A DNA stretch of 64,000 nt. Origin: Mnemiopsis leidyi (Eukaryota > Ctenophora > Tentaculata > Lobata > Bolinopsidae). Below the pieces are notes generated by a model. It did no database searches. It had not been told where the DNA came from and saw nothing but the letters and a program-made list of their open reading frames with translations. The DNA is taken from NCBI GenBank assembly GCA_000226015.1, contig JH155225.1, positions 208,549 to 272,548 on the forward strand, written 5' to 3'. Positions 34,585 to 47,200 of this stretch are shown here, piece by piece. The translations under genes were made by a program, and so were the position numbers. The stretch's first letter is position 1. Each line of letters begins with the position of its first letter.

Positions 34585-37500
34585 CGCAAGATCCAGATCC
34601 GTGATGATGTTGTCTTCCTCCGCTCGCTCCAGTCTTCGCTCCTTCATCAGTTCCCATAACATATGGCCGGTGGTAGGCGCATTAAATTCGCTTTTATCAC
34701 GAGGCTTCTTTGGAACTTTGGGTGTTGAATGGGCGGATAGATCATACGAAAGCTTTTGATCGTAAAATTCTTTCGGTAACAACCCATCCAATATTGGTTC
34801 TGCGGCTACATTTTTGTCCTCGAGGGTGGGTACTTTGATGTATTTAGTGCGATCATACAATGGATTGGGTTTTTCTGGCTTATAGGACGACTGTATGTGG
34901 TCGAAATTGGGCGTCACTGACCCTTCGGTGCTCTTATTCACAGGCTTTCTCAAGGGGAGGGACGATGGTCTGAAGGAAGCTGTTGGTTTAGTAGGTGTTG
35001 TGTCATCTTGATCTTTAGCACAACCAGTCGGTGTGTCATCTGAATTTAGGGACTGCCTTCCAAACGTAGAGATTTTCCTGGCTTCAAGAATGGAAGTTCG
35101 CTTATTATATTCTTCTTGTCTCTTCAGCAGGGGATGTTGTTCAGGAGTAACGGAACCAGAACCTGACATCTTCTTGCGTTTCGGACTACGGTTTGATTTC
35201 TTTTCATCGGTTTCGTCTTCAGACGATTCTGATGTGGATGAAACCTTTCTCATTTGAGAAATTGTTCTTCCAGGCAGAGTGAGTTGTTTTGGAGGGTCGT
35301 TCGAGGGTTTGTTTAGAAGGCTCTCATCCGCTGGACTGTACTCGGTATCTCCATCGTTACCAGAAAACTCGACGTCATCCTTTTCGTCAGGCCCTGAGCA
35401 AGCCGGTGTGACCTCAGAGTCATCAGCTCCTGAATAGAGAGCGGTTTCGGACAACTCATCGGCAGTTTCCAAGAGCTGTGGACTAGGTGAAGAGTTGAGG
35501 AAAACACTGTCGCTACCAAATGATTCCGATTTCAGCGCAGCAGGCACCATCATTCCAGATTCGGTGTGCTCAGTTTCATCTCCCTCACTGCCTCTGTTTC
35601 CTAATTCTGTTCCATCGCTGTCTGGAGGCTGTAAGTGAATCCCCAGGTTGACACCTGGTGAAACAGGCTCAGAAGGATGAAGGAGTTCATCCTCACTCTT
35701 CATAGATGACTTGGACTCGTATGCAGAATCTCTTACTGTAGTTCCATTACACAGCGGTGACGCTGAATTTTCACGTCTGTCCCTACTTTCAAACGTTTTG
35801 TGAGGACTTACGTATCCGTGGCTTGGGAAGGGTGAATTCATAGGCTCACCAGGAGTAAGCATCAACCCAGCTGGCAAAGTGCAGGACTCTAAATCATCAG
35901 TAATTTCCACGGTGTCAAAATCAAAACCTTGAGTCAACAATACAGCAGGGCGATCTGATACCCCTCCGGCAGTTGCATCCGTTTTAGAATGTTGTTCTTC
36001 GGGAGCATAGTCACGACTATCAGTTTCAAGTTTAATGTTGCTTTCAAGATTGTTTTCCACAATTGCAGTGTCGCTCACAATATTTCCTTCTTTTACACCC
36101 TGTTGAATTGTGTTTTTCCCTTGTGGGATGGCATCAGGGGTTTCATCTTTGGTGGTGAAATCGGCAAATGTTTTCTCTTGTTCTGGTTGCTCCCTGGCAT
36201 CGGTAACAATCTCATGAGATGCAGCGGACTGTCCGATATTTTCACTCTCAGATAAGACCTGGTCAGTATCGAGATCTTTGCCAAACACACTACCTTCATT
36301 AAATATAGACTCAGCTTCACTGGGTACAGTATCCAGAAAGTCATCAGGGCCTTCAATGAAAGATCTAGAAGGCTCCGAGATCCTGAAGTCAAGTTTATCA
36401 GCATCATCATTCCCGATGTGCTTTTTAGTGGCTTCGTCTTCTTCAGTCTCTTCAATTTGGATTTCCACTTTAGGACATCCAACTACACTATTCGGAACTT
36501 GGTCAGCTGATATACGCCCTGTTTCTATCTCACTATCTGTAGGCTTATAATCGACACTATCCAATATTTCGCCATTGTCCCTGATTTCGGAAGAATCGTT
36601 CTCAATTTCTTCCCTTGACAAATCTTCAGTAAGGTTGAAATCAGTATCAACCTTATCCTCCAACTTTTCAAGAACGTTTTGAGTAAAGGAGGATTTCGAG
36701 ACAGGGCTTTTTTGGACAAGGTTGGTGTGAGAACTGATAACGTCTTTGTCTTCGTTCAACGTATGATTATCATGTTTATTCGAGTTTCTGTCGACATCGT
36801 TGATTTCATCTTTAGAAATATCACTTGTTTTGTCTGTGAGAATTATATTACCTTGATAGTTACTGGTTTCTTCAAGACTTCTTCGATCACAATTCTTGAC
36901 ATCATTTTGAGTAACGAAGGCACTGCTTGAAGAATCTTCATTCTTACCAACGTCTTCATCCGAAGTGATGCAATTTTTTGGCTGTTCAGTGTTGCTCATA
37001 ATCCTTTCACAAGAAGTATTATCGTGATCATCCTTTGGCTGATCGGTCAAATTAGCATCGAGAGGACCCTGTCCATCAACTTTCTGGTCCTTGTTGTTTG
37101 CATCGTTACATGAACTTTCAATCTCATTAGCAGGCACACAATTAGTATTAATATTATTTCCCTCTCTTGACTCGAAGTTCTTTCCATTCTGTTGAATTTC
37201 ATTAATCTGAGTGCCAGTTTTGACACGCCCTTCAGTCTGATGATGTCCTTCTGTACATCCTGATGTGTTCTGCTGACAGTCGCTAGAATTATCGTTGTTG
37301 TTTTGTTGATTGGCCAAATGCAGATCCTCGACAGCTTTTGAACCCTCTTCTGTGTTGGCTAATACATGTGAAATTTCACAGTCACCGATGATATCTTCTT
37401 TGTGTTGAACTTTAGTACATTCCTCAACAGTTCCAGGTAAGAAATTGTTTCCATCCATTTTTTGGTTTTGGGGTTTGACGCTGCTCTCTTTATCGATGCT

Positions 37501-40500
37501 AACTCTTGTCTCGCTATTTGAAGAAATATTAGAAAGATCAGTTGGGTTATCATCCCTCAAAACAACCTCTGCCTCCTTCAAACTATCGGGGTGTTTCGTG
37601 GCACTGTTTGGCTGTTTATCAGCTTGCTCCACCGACTGAAGTTTGTCGCTATCAAGAGAAGGAGGTGAATAAGATATATCTCCCGTTTGCTGTTCGGACA
37701 GTTCTTCCGTCTGCTGGCTGGACAGAACTTCCTTCTGCTGCTCGGCCGAATCTATCTCCTGGGCCGAATCCACCATTTGCTGCTCAGACAAAATTATCTT
37801 TTGCTGCTCAGACAAATCCATCTTTTGTTGATCTAACAAATCTATCTTTTGCTGCTCAGACAAATCCATCGTTTGTTGATCTGACAAATCTATCTCTTGC
37901 TGCTCAGACAAATCCATATTTTGTTGATCTGACAAATCTATCTTTTGCTGCTCAGACAAATCTATCGTTTGCTGCTCAGACAAATCTATCTTTTGCTGCT
38001 CAGACAAATCTATCCTTTGCTGCTCAGACATATCTATCTTTTGCTGCTCAGACATATCAACATCTAATCGTTCCAGCTCAGAGATACTATCGTGATTCTC
38101 CTCAGATAGCTCTCCATCATATCGCCCAGGCACGTCTAAGTTTTGCTGATCCGACACCCGGATCTTCGGCGGTGTTTCGGGTAGTTCATTGATACGATTT
38201 TCCGACGCACTGTTCTCTTCTTCGATAAGGTCAGAAAACGAGCTTTTCCTGGGCTCGTAAGGTGATGGCGGCACACTAGGGCCACTAGTGTCGGTATCGC
38301 TGAAGTACGGAATAGCCACAATAATCTGATCTTGGGGATCCCCTTCAGCCGATAGATATTTCAAAGGGCTGTGACCTTCACTATTGCTGTCAAAGAACGC
38401 TGTCCGAGATTTGATTTCACAAGTGAGGCAGCCAACAGCTGTGATGAACCCTTCATCTTCCGTTTCGTACTCATGCCTAATTTCATCATATTCGGCAAAG
38501 TCAAACTCCTGATACATTTTCCTATACATGGCAACTAAGTTACGAGCTTTGAATTCAAAGAGATTTTTTCTGTTCACTGCTAGGTTATCAATCAGTTTGA
38601 TCTGGCCCAACTCCTCTTTCCATTCAGATTCTTCAAGATGGTTGTCGAGTCGATCACCCTCCAGTTCTGACCGCTTGTGGGCCCTATCAAGACTTATTTT
38701 AGCGTTGGTCAGTTCCTCTTCTAGCTTCTCGCAGATCACGTTGTAGCGGGCTTGTTTTTCTTGAGCTTTCATCACTGCCATCTCACCGTAAGTGTACTCC
38801 TCAAAGGGAAATATCTCCTCGTAGTCAAAATCGGGGAAGTTCCGTTTGAACTCATCGTACAACTTTTGCTTCTGAACGGTGATGATATTCTTGCCACACA
38901 CCTTAGTTCTTTGTGATTCGAGGAAAGCACGTTGTCTCACCCAGGCACTCTCCGTCATTAGAATCTCTTCAGGAACACTCGCCAGCAAGGTATCCAGTTC
39001 GGAAAAGTCTGCCATCAGCTTCACAAAAGCTTTACCCTCTGCTGTCATATCATACTCAGGGATAGGCATTTCTATGCCACAATCTGGAAACAATTTTATA
39101 GCCTCGGTTTTGATTCGATTGAGACAGAATTGCCAAACATTCTCGGGGCTCGTGTGAGCCATAATAGAAGTAAAGTAAGCAAGCTCGTCTTGGAAAATAG
39201 ATGAAAAGTTATCTTTATCTTTCAACTTTTCATCAACTTTCTCCATCTGCGAGTTTATATACTGTAAAGCTAATCCCCGGTCATTAAGATCAAAACAATC
39301 GTCCGAGAGTTCGTGATATTTGAGCATGTAGTTATCCCCTTCGCCATAGATTCTAATCAGAGCATCCCGTTTAAGTAATCGAACCCCGTTATCCATAGAT
39401 ATTACCCGGTTTTTCTCATCAAGCCGCGGAGCCAAGTCGGGATACATTTCGACTAGTCCCTTGATAGACATCGCTCCTACCTCGGCATCAATTTTTCTGG
39501 CAGCACTTTCGAAATCTCGCCGTCTTTGCTCTTCATCGGTGTATTCATCATCTTCTAATTCTACGTGATAATCAAGATCAGGAAATTTATCTTTGGCTTC
39601 TCTGATAAGCTGTCGAACAAGATGATTGAAAATGTTATTTTTGTTTCTTTTCTTTTTCTGCTTATCCATATCGTCAAGATTAAAGATCCACTTTTTGCTC
39701 AGAGAATCGATTATAACTTCCACATCGTCAGTCCCACCTACTATTATCCGAATGATCTCGATGTTTTCGTCAAGTTCTCGTCGTTTTAACTCGACATCTG
39801 TCAACTCATCAGGTTCAAGGCTTAATTCGTAAGTGCATCCAGGGTACCTCTGCTCAGAATTCTTGACAATATTCCGTTTTCTGGCGTTACAAAGATTGTG
39901 ATGATTTATCTTCTTCTTAGCTCCGACCAACTCCTGTATTTCCGCCATCCAACTCTTATCGTTGGAAAGTTGGTCGATGGTGTAGTTCAGATCGACCTCC
40001 GTCTCAAATCTCCGCTCCACCTCCCGTCTGAGTTTCTCCTCCTCAGTGTACTCATCCTCTTCAGAGGTGACCTGGTACTCGTCCCTCACTCCCGGCACAA
40101 TCACGCTGTACCTCCTCACAATGCTCCTCTTTCTCGCTCTCAACAGGTTGGCTTTCGTCACTTTCTTCCTCCCTGAGACCAGCTCCTTTACCTCGTCGTT
40201 CCAGCCGTGTGCCATCATCTCTTCTAGCCACTCTTTGTACTCCTGGTTATTGTCTTCTTCTGGACCTTCAAATACAGCGTCCTCCGCTTCCTTGATCTCA
40301 ATCTCAATCTGACCCCGTACTTTAGATGGATCGTATTTGAAACCAGTTTTCTCCACCGTCTCAACGTTGTTCATTTTGTCTTTCATCGCCTCGATCTCCT
40401 TCTGCAACCTTAGTTTTTCATCCGCTTCAAGCTTTTTTTGAGCAGCGAGGCGAGCTGCTGGATCAATCAGCTGACTACTGGCAGCGCTGGACTTGGACAA

Positions 40501-40653
40501 TCTCCGGGCCATTGCTCTGAAATCCTCTCCATCTGAGTTTGAGGTAGATGATTCCTGCCTGGAAAACCGAGATGACATCCTCCGTTCGAAGTTCTTGTAG
40601 GATTTCCGCTCTCCAAAGGGCGAGCCACCCGGTGAACCGAGGGGCGAGGACAT
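34585..40653 (-). CDS. giant N-terminal module A (2,023 codons in one exon) with seven diverged 80-90-residue repeats
   Basis: One uninterrupted exon from acceptor CACTTCCGCGCAG (before 40661) and ATG at 40653 to donor GCG|GTGAGT at 34585, phase 0. In order: a basic Ser-rich head with MSSRFSRQESS and MARRLSKSS (1-60); the segment shared with modules B and C, ending EKTGFKYDPSKV (60-112); about seven diverged repeats (150-740), clearest at 151, 235, 322, 571 and 678, each a Trp-led helix, a basic NLLRARKRSIV-like helix, a P-G/D-x-x-Y turn and an acidic DEYTEEE end; an 8-residue DLSEQQKI repeat (about 865-990); a very long Asp/Glu/Ser/Asn-rich, probably disordered region; a Ser/Pro/Lys-rich part; and a C-terminal block ILDGLLPKEFYDQKLS ... 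APTTGHMLW ending IITDLDLA. No membrane or enzyme motif. Family not recognised. It may be spliced to the linker exon at 31060 or the GAR exon at 14837. An upstream ATG at 40658 in another frame opens a 63-codon overlapping reading frame that may reduce initiation here. Confidence 0.85.
37675..38064 (-). repeat. 24-bp coding minisatellite (8-residue DLSEQQKI unit)
   Basis: About fifteen full units and one 6-residue unit inside module A. The consensus is D-L-S-E/D-Q-Q-x-I/M, with the third-last position varying (K, T, R, N, E). The frame is kept throughout because the unit is 24 bases. On the plus strand it reads TTTGCTGCTCAGACAAATCT. Confidence 0.93.
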
Positions 40654-40661
40654 GGCATTGC

Positions 40662-43600
40662 CTGCGCGGAAGTGAAACATAAAAATCGTCAGGAAAAACA
40701 AGGAAAGAAATGTTAGAAACAAAAACAGTGAAATACGAATCAAAATGATACCGTCAAGCGATATTAACATAGGCCCATCGTGCAGATGCGAATTGTTTGC
40801 TGGCTTCGTTACAACGTTGTACCGAAAGGGGGACGACAAGAAATCCAAGGTGGCGATGACATAAATATTTTGAAAAATATAGAGAGTTTGATAGCGATGA
40901 GAATAATAAACTACCGCTCTGAATTATTGATAGACGTCAAATATTCGATAATCCATGAATTCCAGGGTCCAATGTACACGGTCTAAGGCCAACAAAAATT
41001 AGAAAACTATGCCAAACATCTGATTCAACTATAGCATCTTCTCATTTCACTGAGCAACACCCTGGAATCCGTGATCAAATACAGGCCTCCCTTAGCAGCG
41101 TAAATTAAAAGCTTGATATTCCAGATCAAGTAGCATCAAATTTAACTAAGAATAGAAATGGTAAGTTGAGAATATACGACCTTATGATTGATAGGTGCGA
41201 CCTACGATAAAAGGTTAAAATCTGCGCCATGAAATTTCTAGAAAAGTCAGGAAACAAGCCAACATTCCTGGATAAAATGACCAGGATAATGTTGACTGAT
41301 TCCGGAAAACGCGCCAGCACGGCAACAAAAAATTTACAAAATATCAAGATCATCAAAACAGAATTCACATCCTGTAGAGAAATGCAAAACCCGGAGCTGG
41401 TACACATTCCTAGAAAACCAACAATTGCCACGGATAGGGGATGACATTATGCGCTGTAGAGCACTAAGAGTGATGTTCAACCCGCCTGTTACGCCTATCA
41501 ACACCATCCGAATGTGTGTGTCCGGTGTACATGCTAGCTTCCCTTACGTGATTGTCATCCTGTAGAGCCAAACTGGGGAGCTTCCAACTAATGCTCCGGG
41601 CAGGGTACTGGAAAGTATGTTTTATAAGCCTTGCAGTTAAGAACAGCAAATTTGAAAAATTCAGGGAGACTGAAATTAAGGAAAGGCGGTAAATTATGCT
41701 GTATTTCTTTACTTCCTGACCATTGCTGTTACAAGACAGCTGCAAATACAATAACTAATAAATCGAGAAGTGTACGTGTCAATAAGAGCAGTACTGGCAG
41801 CTCCAGAAACTAAATCCGATGAGAAAGTCAGGACAAACGCGACAGCCGAGAGAACGCCAGACCTGGTAAACAAGCCTGCTAGGGTAGGTGCGAAAAGAAG
41901 TGAGGAATATTGAATAAGTGAGAAACTGCTATAAGCTAACAACAAAACGGAGCTGGCCTGTAGTTGTCCTGATTTACCTGACATCCGCGTCAAAACGTAC
42001 CGCTGTTGAAAACACACACCTATATTATATTCTGCCAGTTGCCAGTTAATTTAAATGGAAAGAAATGCATGGCTGCCGAGGACCAATAAAATGTCAGTGA
42101 TATGTCGTTACATCAGTCAGCCATATAACACAGGCTACAGAAAACGTGTACAATTTAATTATCAATATTTTCGCATTCTGAGGCTATTTTCTTCGAAATA
42201 ATACAGTCACGTGAAGTAGACGCGTCAACAGGATTACACTTTAAACATAGACCCGCTGTAACATCATTCATTTGTGCCATCACGTGATAATTTTTAGGAG
42301 GCAAACTAAAATTCGAATAACATTAAGTGTCAGGAATATGAGGAGTACGGGCGGCAAAATCGGAATATTTTGAAGCACTACGTGCTGCACCTGCAGCGGA
42401 CGGTGACATCGCAAAATAAAAACAGAATTTGTCTGAGGAACATTTAGCATAAGGCTTCAGTATTAACATTGTACTGTCATGTGTTGTGCTAAATGGAGAG
42501 TTTTTCCGAAAATAACCATCGCCATACAAGTGCTTGTGTACAAGTAAGTTGGGCCAGAATTAATGTGCAAGAAGACAGGGTATTACACCTTGGAGAGCAA
42601 ATTTTAAAGTAGACGTTTTGAAATTAATTTTCCTAAGACTCATGAATATTAGTTAAGATTTTAAGAACTCTTAGTTGTATATAAATTAGAATTAGGCTTC
42701 AACTATCTCTCTCTCAGAACCTCTTCCATTTTCTGCACATCTCATACTGCTTGAATTTAAACTGTACTGTCTGATTAATACTTAATAGGGGATGCAGTAC
42801 TAAGAAGCGAGATTAACTCAAAAGGGAATGATTTTCTGATCAACATGGTTGACTGAAACGCAATTTGTCAAAATACAGCGAAATAAAATCAGTTAATTGT
42901 TCAGAGGAAAGGGCGAGTCCCCTTTCTTTACAACGGCACGCTAAACAGTTAACTGGTATCAGAGAAGCTGCTTGGCAGGCAGGCTAATGGTTTAAAACAG
43001 CCTGATTTTATAGTGCAAGTACGACACAAAACCTCGTAACAAGTGCAAGGATTGTAAAAACATAACTGAAGTTGAACCTAGAATCATGCTAGGGAACTAC
43101 CAAGAGACAGTGATCAGTATCAGTGACGTATGTGAGATGTGATCTACTGTAACACTCCCTGATATACAAAGTGTACACTACACTATAGCAATACAGTAAA
43201 TACTGAGAGAGAGGGAGAGAGAGGACCTACAACATAGCAATCTCGCTTTATCGTTAACATATCAGCACTAAGTAGGAGCATTTTCACAGCAGGACCCTAT
43301 GTGTTGACTAGAGAAGACCTACTAGTCGCAGCTGTGTAGATAAGAAGTTAAATAGTGATGGCTTGACAAACTCGCTCTGCCGCACAATGTTGGCGCGTCG
43401 TCCTTCAAGTTTCAAACCGTATTTGGTAGAGTTTTCTGTTATGTGAGTAAGTGACTATTGACTTAATTAGAAACTTAGGTGCTTCATTGTATACTACTTC
43501 ATTGTATACCACTTCGTTGTATGTAAGTCAATAGTTAAGCTAAATTTAACTAACGGTAATCATAATAATAAATTATCATAATAATAACCTGGTAATAAAA

Positions 43601-44226
43601 ATAATGATGATAAAACAGTGCATACTGTTAAATGATTTTTTAAAGAAATGCATATGACCTTAAAATTAAGGTCACGTTAAAACAAAATAATGTCAAGACT
43701 ATAGATCAAAGACGAAGCGAAAGACAAACAGTTGAATGCGGTGGTTCTAAGTCCTATAATCTAGACTTTTAAATCCAACATGCCACACTAGCACATAGAG
43801 CGTGAAGAATGTGCCAATGTGCCGATAGTCGGAGCTGTGCCGCTGTCATGTTAAGTAAGTGTAGATATGTGTACGTGTACGTCGAGTGTAGACTGTAGTA
43901 GTTACTGAATCGTACATTAACCAACACTAAATATAAGCTGGTTTCAGAGTGTCTCTACAGACTGCATCCATGCAGTACTATATAGCTACATTAGTCGTGG
44001 TGCGATATCAGAGTCTCTTCTAGACTAATATTCATGCTAGAAGCATCGTTGTAGTACTCACAGTTACTTTTGTAGCACTTACTACTAGTATCAATGCCGT
44101 AGCACCCACTCTTATTTATTTGCAGGTTACTGCATGGTCTGAGTTTGGAGTCCAAAGTCAAAAGGAGTAAGGACTAAAACAAAACCAGGCGACTCTCAGA
44201 CCAGGAAATTAAAAGCTGTTACTCAC
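40662..44226. other. spacer upstream of module A
   Basis: No coding exon with convincing splice sites was found on either strand. An AG-rich run lies near 43204-43223. The segment should include the promoter or 5' untranslated exon of module A. It is also intronic to any transcript that joins the 44227 exon to downstream exons. Confidence 0.45.
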
Positions 44227-47200
44227 GACTTTGTCGATGATGTTACCGAGCCTATTGACTTTGTCTTTCTTATCCTGTTTCACTTTCTCTAGCTTCTCTG
44301 CCACCATCTGCAACCAAACCTGAAAATACGTACTTATCAAGTAGAAAACACGTATTATTACTCTCATTTACGCATTTCAACTCTCATCTGCATTTTACAA
44401 AAGTATAAAATCTCTGCATATACATGGATGTCTCTTGAGATTCAATTACATAAACACCCACAATCATTTACCCTTTACAAAGGTATAAAATCTCTGCAGT
44501 CTGCATACATGAATGCCGCTAGAGAATTGATTATATAAGCATCCACAATTATTTACCCTTTACAAAGGTATAAAATCTCCGCATTGAGAATCAAGTACAT
44601 AACCTCTCATAAGGTTTAAAATCTCTGTAAACTTGCATACATGAATGCCGCTAGAGAATTAATTACATAAACATCCACACTGGGACTCACCTCATCTCCG
44701 GAGGTGCTGTCTTCAGTGTCATTAACTGCTGTGATGGGCACACTCATACCCTGACCGTCTTGACTTGCTACCAGCAGGGACGTCTGACTGTCTCTCCGTG
44801 CTAGCCTGCAGTTCAGCAGATGTTTAAAAGGAGCAGTCAGTAAGGAGTTCTCCACTCTTTAGATAGGAGATATGCAGATAGGAGATATGCAGATAGGGGG
44901 TATGCCGAAAGAAGGTTTGCAGATAGTGTATATGCAGATAGGGGGTATATGCAAATAGGGGTATGTAGATAGGGGGTATGTAGATAGGGGGCAGGTAGTA
45001 GGGGGCAGGTAGTCAAATAATTAAGTTTCTGATATATCAGAATGTAAAAATATCAAAATCATGAATTATGATATCGATTTGAAACAAGAAAGACGGTATT
45101 ACCTGTGAAAACTTCCGGAACGACTGATTCCACTGACACTGCTATTCATACTAGTCATACTTTCTGATCTCTTCAGTCCATTTATACTATCTGGAAAGCG
45201 AAGCGCGTTACATTTACTTACGTTTACCTACTTTTACTTGACAGCTCTGATATTATCAGGGAGGCCTTTGCCAAGCTATGTGATTGAATAGCAGCAGGAA
45301 TCAAAGACGTGACTTTTAATTATAATTTAATCAAGTGGAGGCATGTAGTGGACAGCACGCCGATTCAAGGAAAACTACCTGCGATACTGTAAAGTTTCCA
45401 GGAAAACTACCTCCGATACTGTAAAGTTTCAAGGAAAACTACCTGCGATACTGTAAAGTTTCCAGGAAAACTACCTGCGATACTGTAAAGTTTCCAGGAA
45501 AACTACCTGCGATACTGTAAAGTTTCCAGGAAAACTACCTCCGATACTGTAAAGTTTTAAGGAAAACTACCTGCGATACTGTAAAGTTTCAAGGAAAACT
45601 ACCTCCGATACTGTAAAGTTTTAAGGAAAACTACCTCCGATACTGTAAAGTTTCAAGAAAAACTACCTCCAATACTGTGAGCGCTGCCAGATTTCTTCAG
45701 AGAGTCCACCACACTGTCGGTTTTCCTGGACCTTCTCAAACTTTGACTTCGTCCAACCTAAAAGATTACACAGTCTCAGTAAGATTTGACGCAATAACGG
45801 AAGAGGGTCTCGGTCGCAACTCCATAAAACAGTGAGTCAATAGAGTAATCAATAAAATAGTCGATAGTCAATAGTCCGTCTAATTCCGGATGATCAGTGC
45901 CAGATCTGGCTCTCATCTTTTTACACTGCACAATGCAAAGCAAATGCAATTCTACTGTAAGGGCAGTTTCAGGGATGGTTGAGCAAGTTTATGAAGCCCG
46001 CCGTTGGCGAAAATTTTTGCGGTTAAAGATAGCAAGAACAATTCTCTCAGGGCAATCTGGTTATAGATTTTAGATTTAGAGGCAGTTTTAAGAATTAACA
46101 AATCCATTTTTAAGTAGTTTAAACAATTGTCCGTTGGAATTGTTTAAAATGCTAAATTGTAATTTAGATACAAATTGTAATTTAGAATTTAGATGCAAAT
46201 AAGTTATATGGATTATTAAATTTGTGAACATATGCATATCCCAGATCCCTTTACCCCTTCAAACACTACTGAATAGCTTTATTATTTTCCTCTATATCAT
46301 TATTTCGCAAAAAGCGTTGTTTTGGCAAATAACCTCACCTCAATAAACAGATGTCAGCGGTCAGTTGTCAGCATTAATCAAATGTCCAACTTATATAGGA
46401 TGGCTTTAACTTAAAACCACCCAAGATCATTTAGATAATTTAGATCTTAAATTGAAGCCTCTGACGCAAGTTTATTTTGTTAAAATGATCAAGTCTTTAC
46501 TTTAGACTGAGTTGTCGTAACATTATAACAAAAGGGTCAGTTCAATTGGTTCCCAGACATTTGCGTAAACGTAATAATTAGGCAGTGATCTCTTTGAATA
46601 AAAGGCACCCACACAGTGACTATAAGTTTCGCCATGTTGCGGTATCAAATTATGTGTTGCAAAATATTTGTCGGCAACTTTGCTTGAAGATATCATTTCG
46701 ACCAAAACATCATGCCCTTCATGCAGAGAAATATAGCTGAAGACGCACAGCTGTGGTATTATAACTTCATGTCTCGGTAGCAGTATTACGACTACGAGTG
46801 GGTATGCTTGCCGCAGCATAAAATTTGAATTCGAGACCATTGGCGGAGTTCTTTGGCGACAATTCGGTATTTTCGTTAAATTACACAAATAGGGAATTTC
46901 GCAAATGTAGTGAATTTTTGCATCGCTATAAGTATAAGGATACATTTAATCATCCAAGTCGCATTTAAGACACCAACTGCGATGCTATGTGATGTTATCT
47001 AATGATAACTAACTAGCGCTTGCAAGCGCGACCTGGGAAAACTCCCCTGCCCCTCCCCAGTCCCAGCTTGTATCATAGCTCAAAAAGGTGCCCTCCCAAG
47101 AGGACTCCCCCTCCTTGCCCCCTTGTCCATTTGTTAATGATATATATACGTCATCGCAGAAATTTATATTTAGTCGTCGCAAAATAAACGATACTGACAC

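Noticed and set aside
37542-38192. Plus-strand 216-codon frame with AAQTNLSF repeats
   Set aside because: Antisense reading of the DLSEQQKI coding minisatellite in module A.
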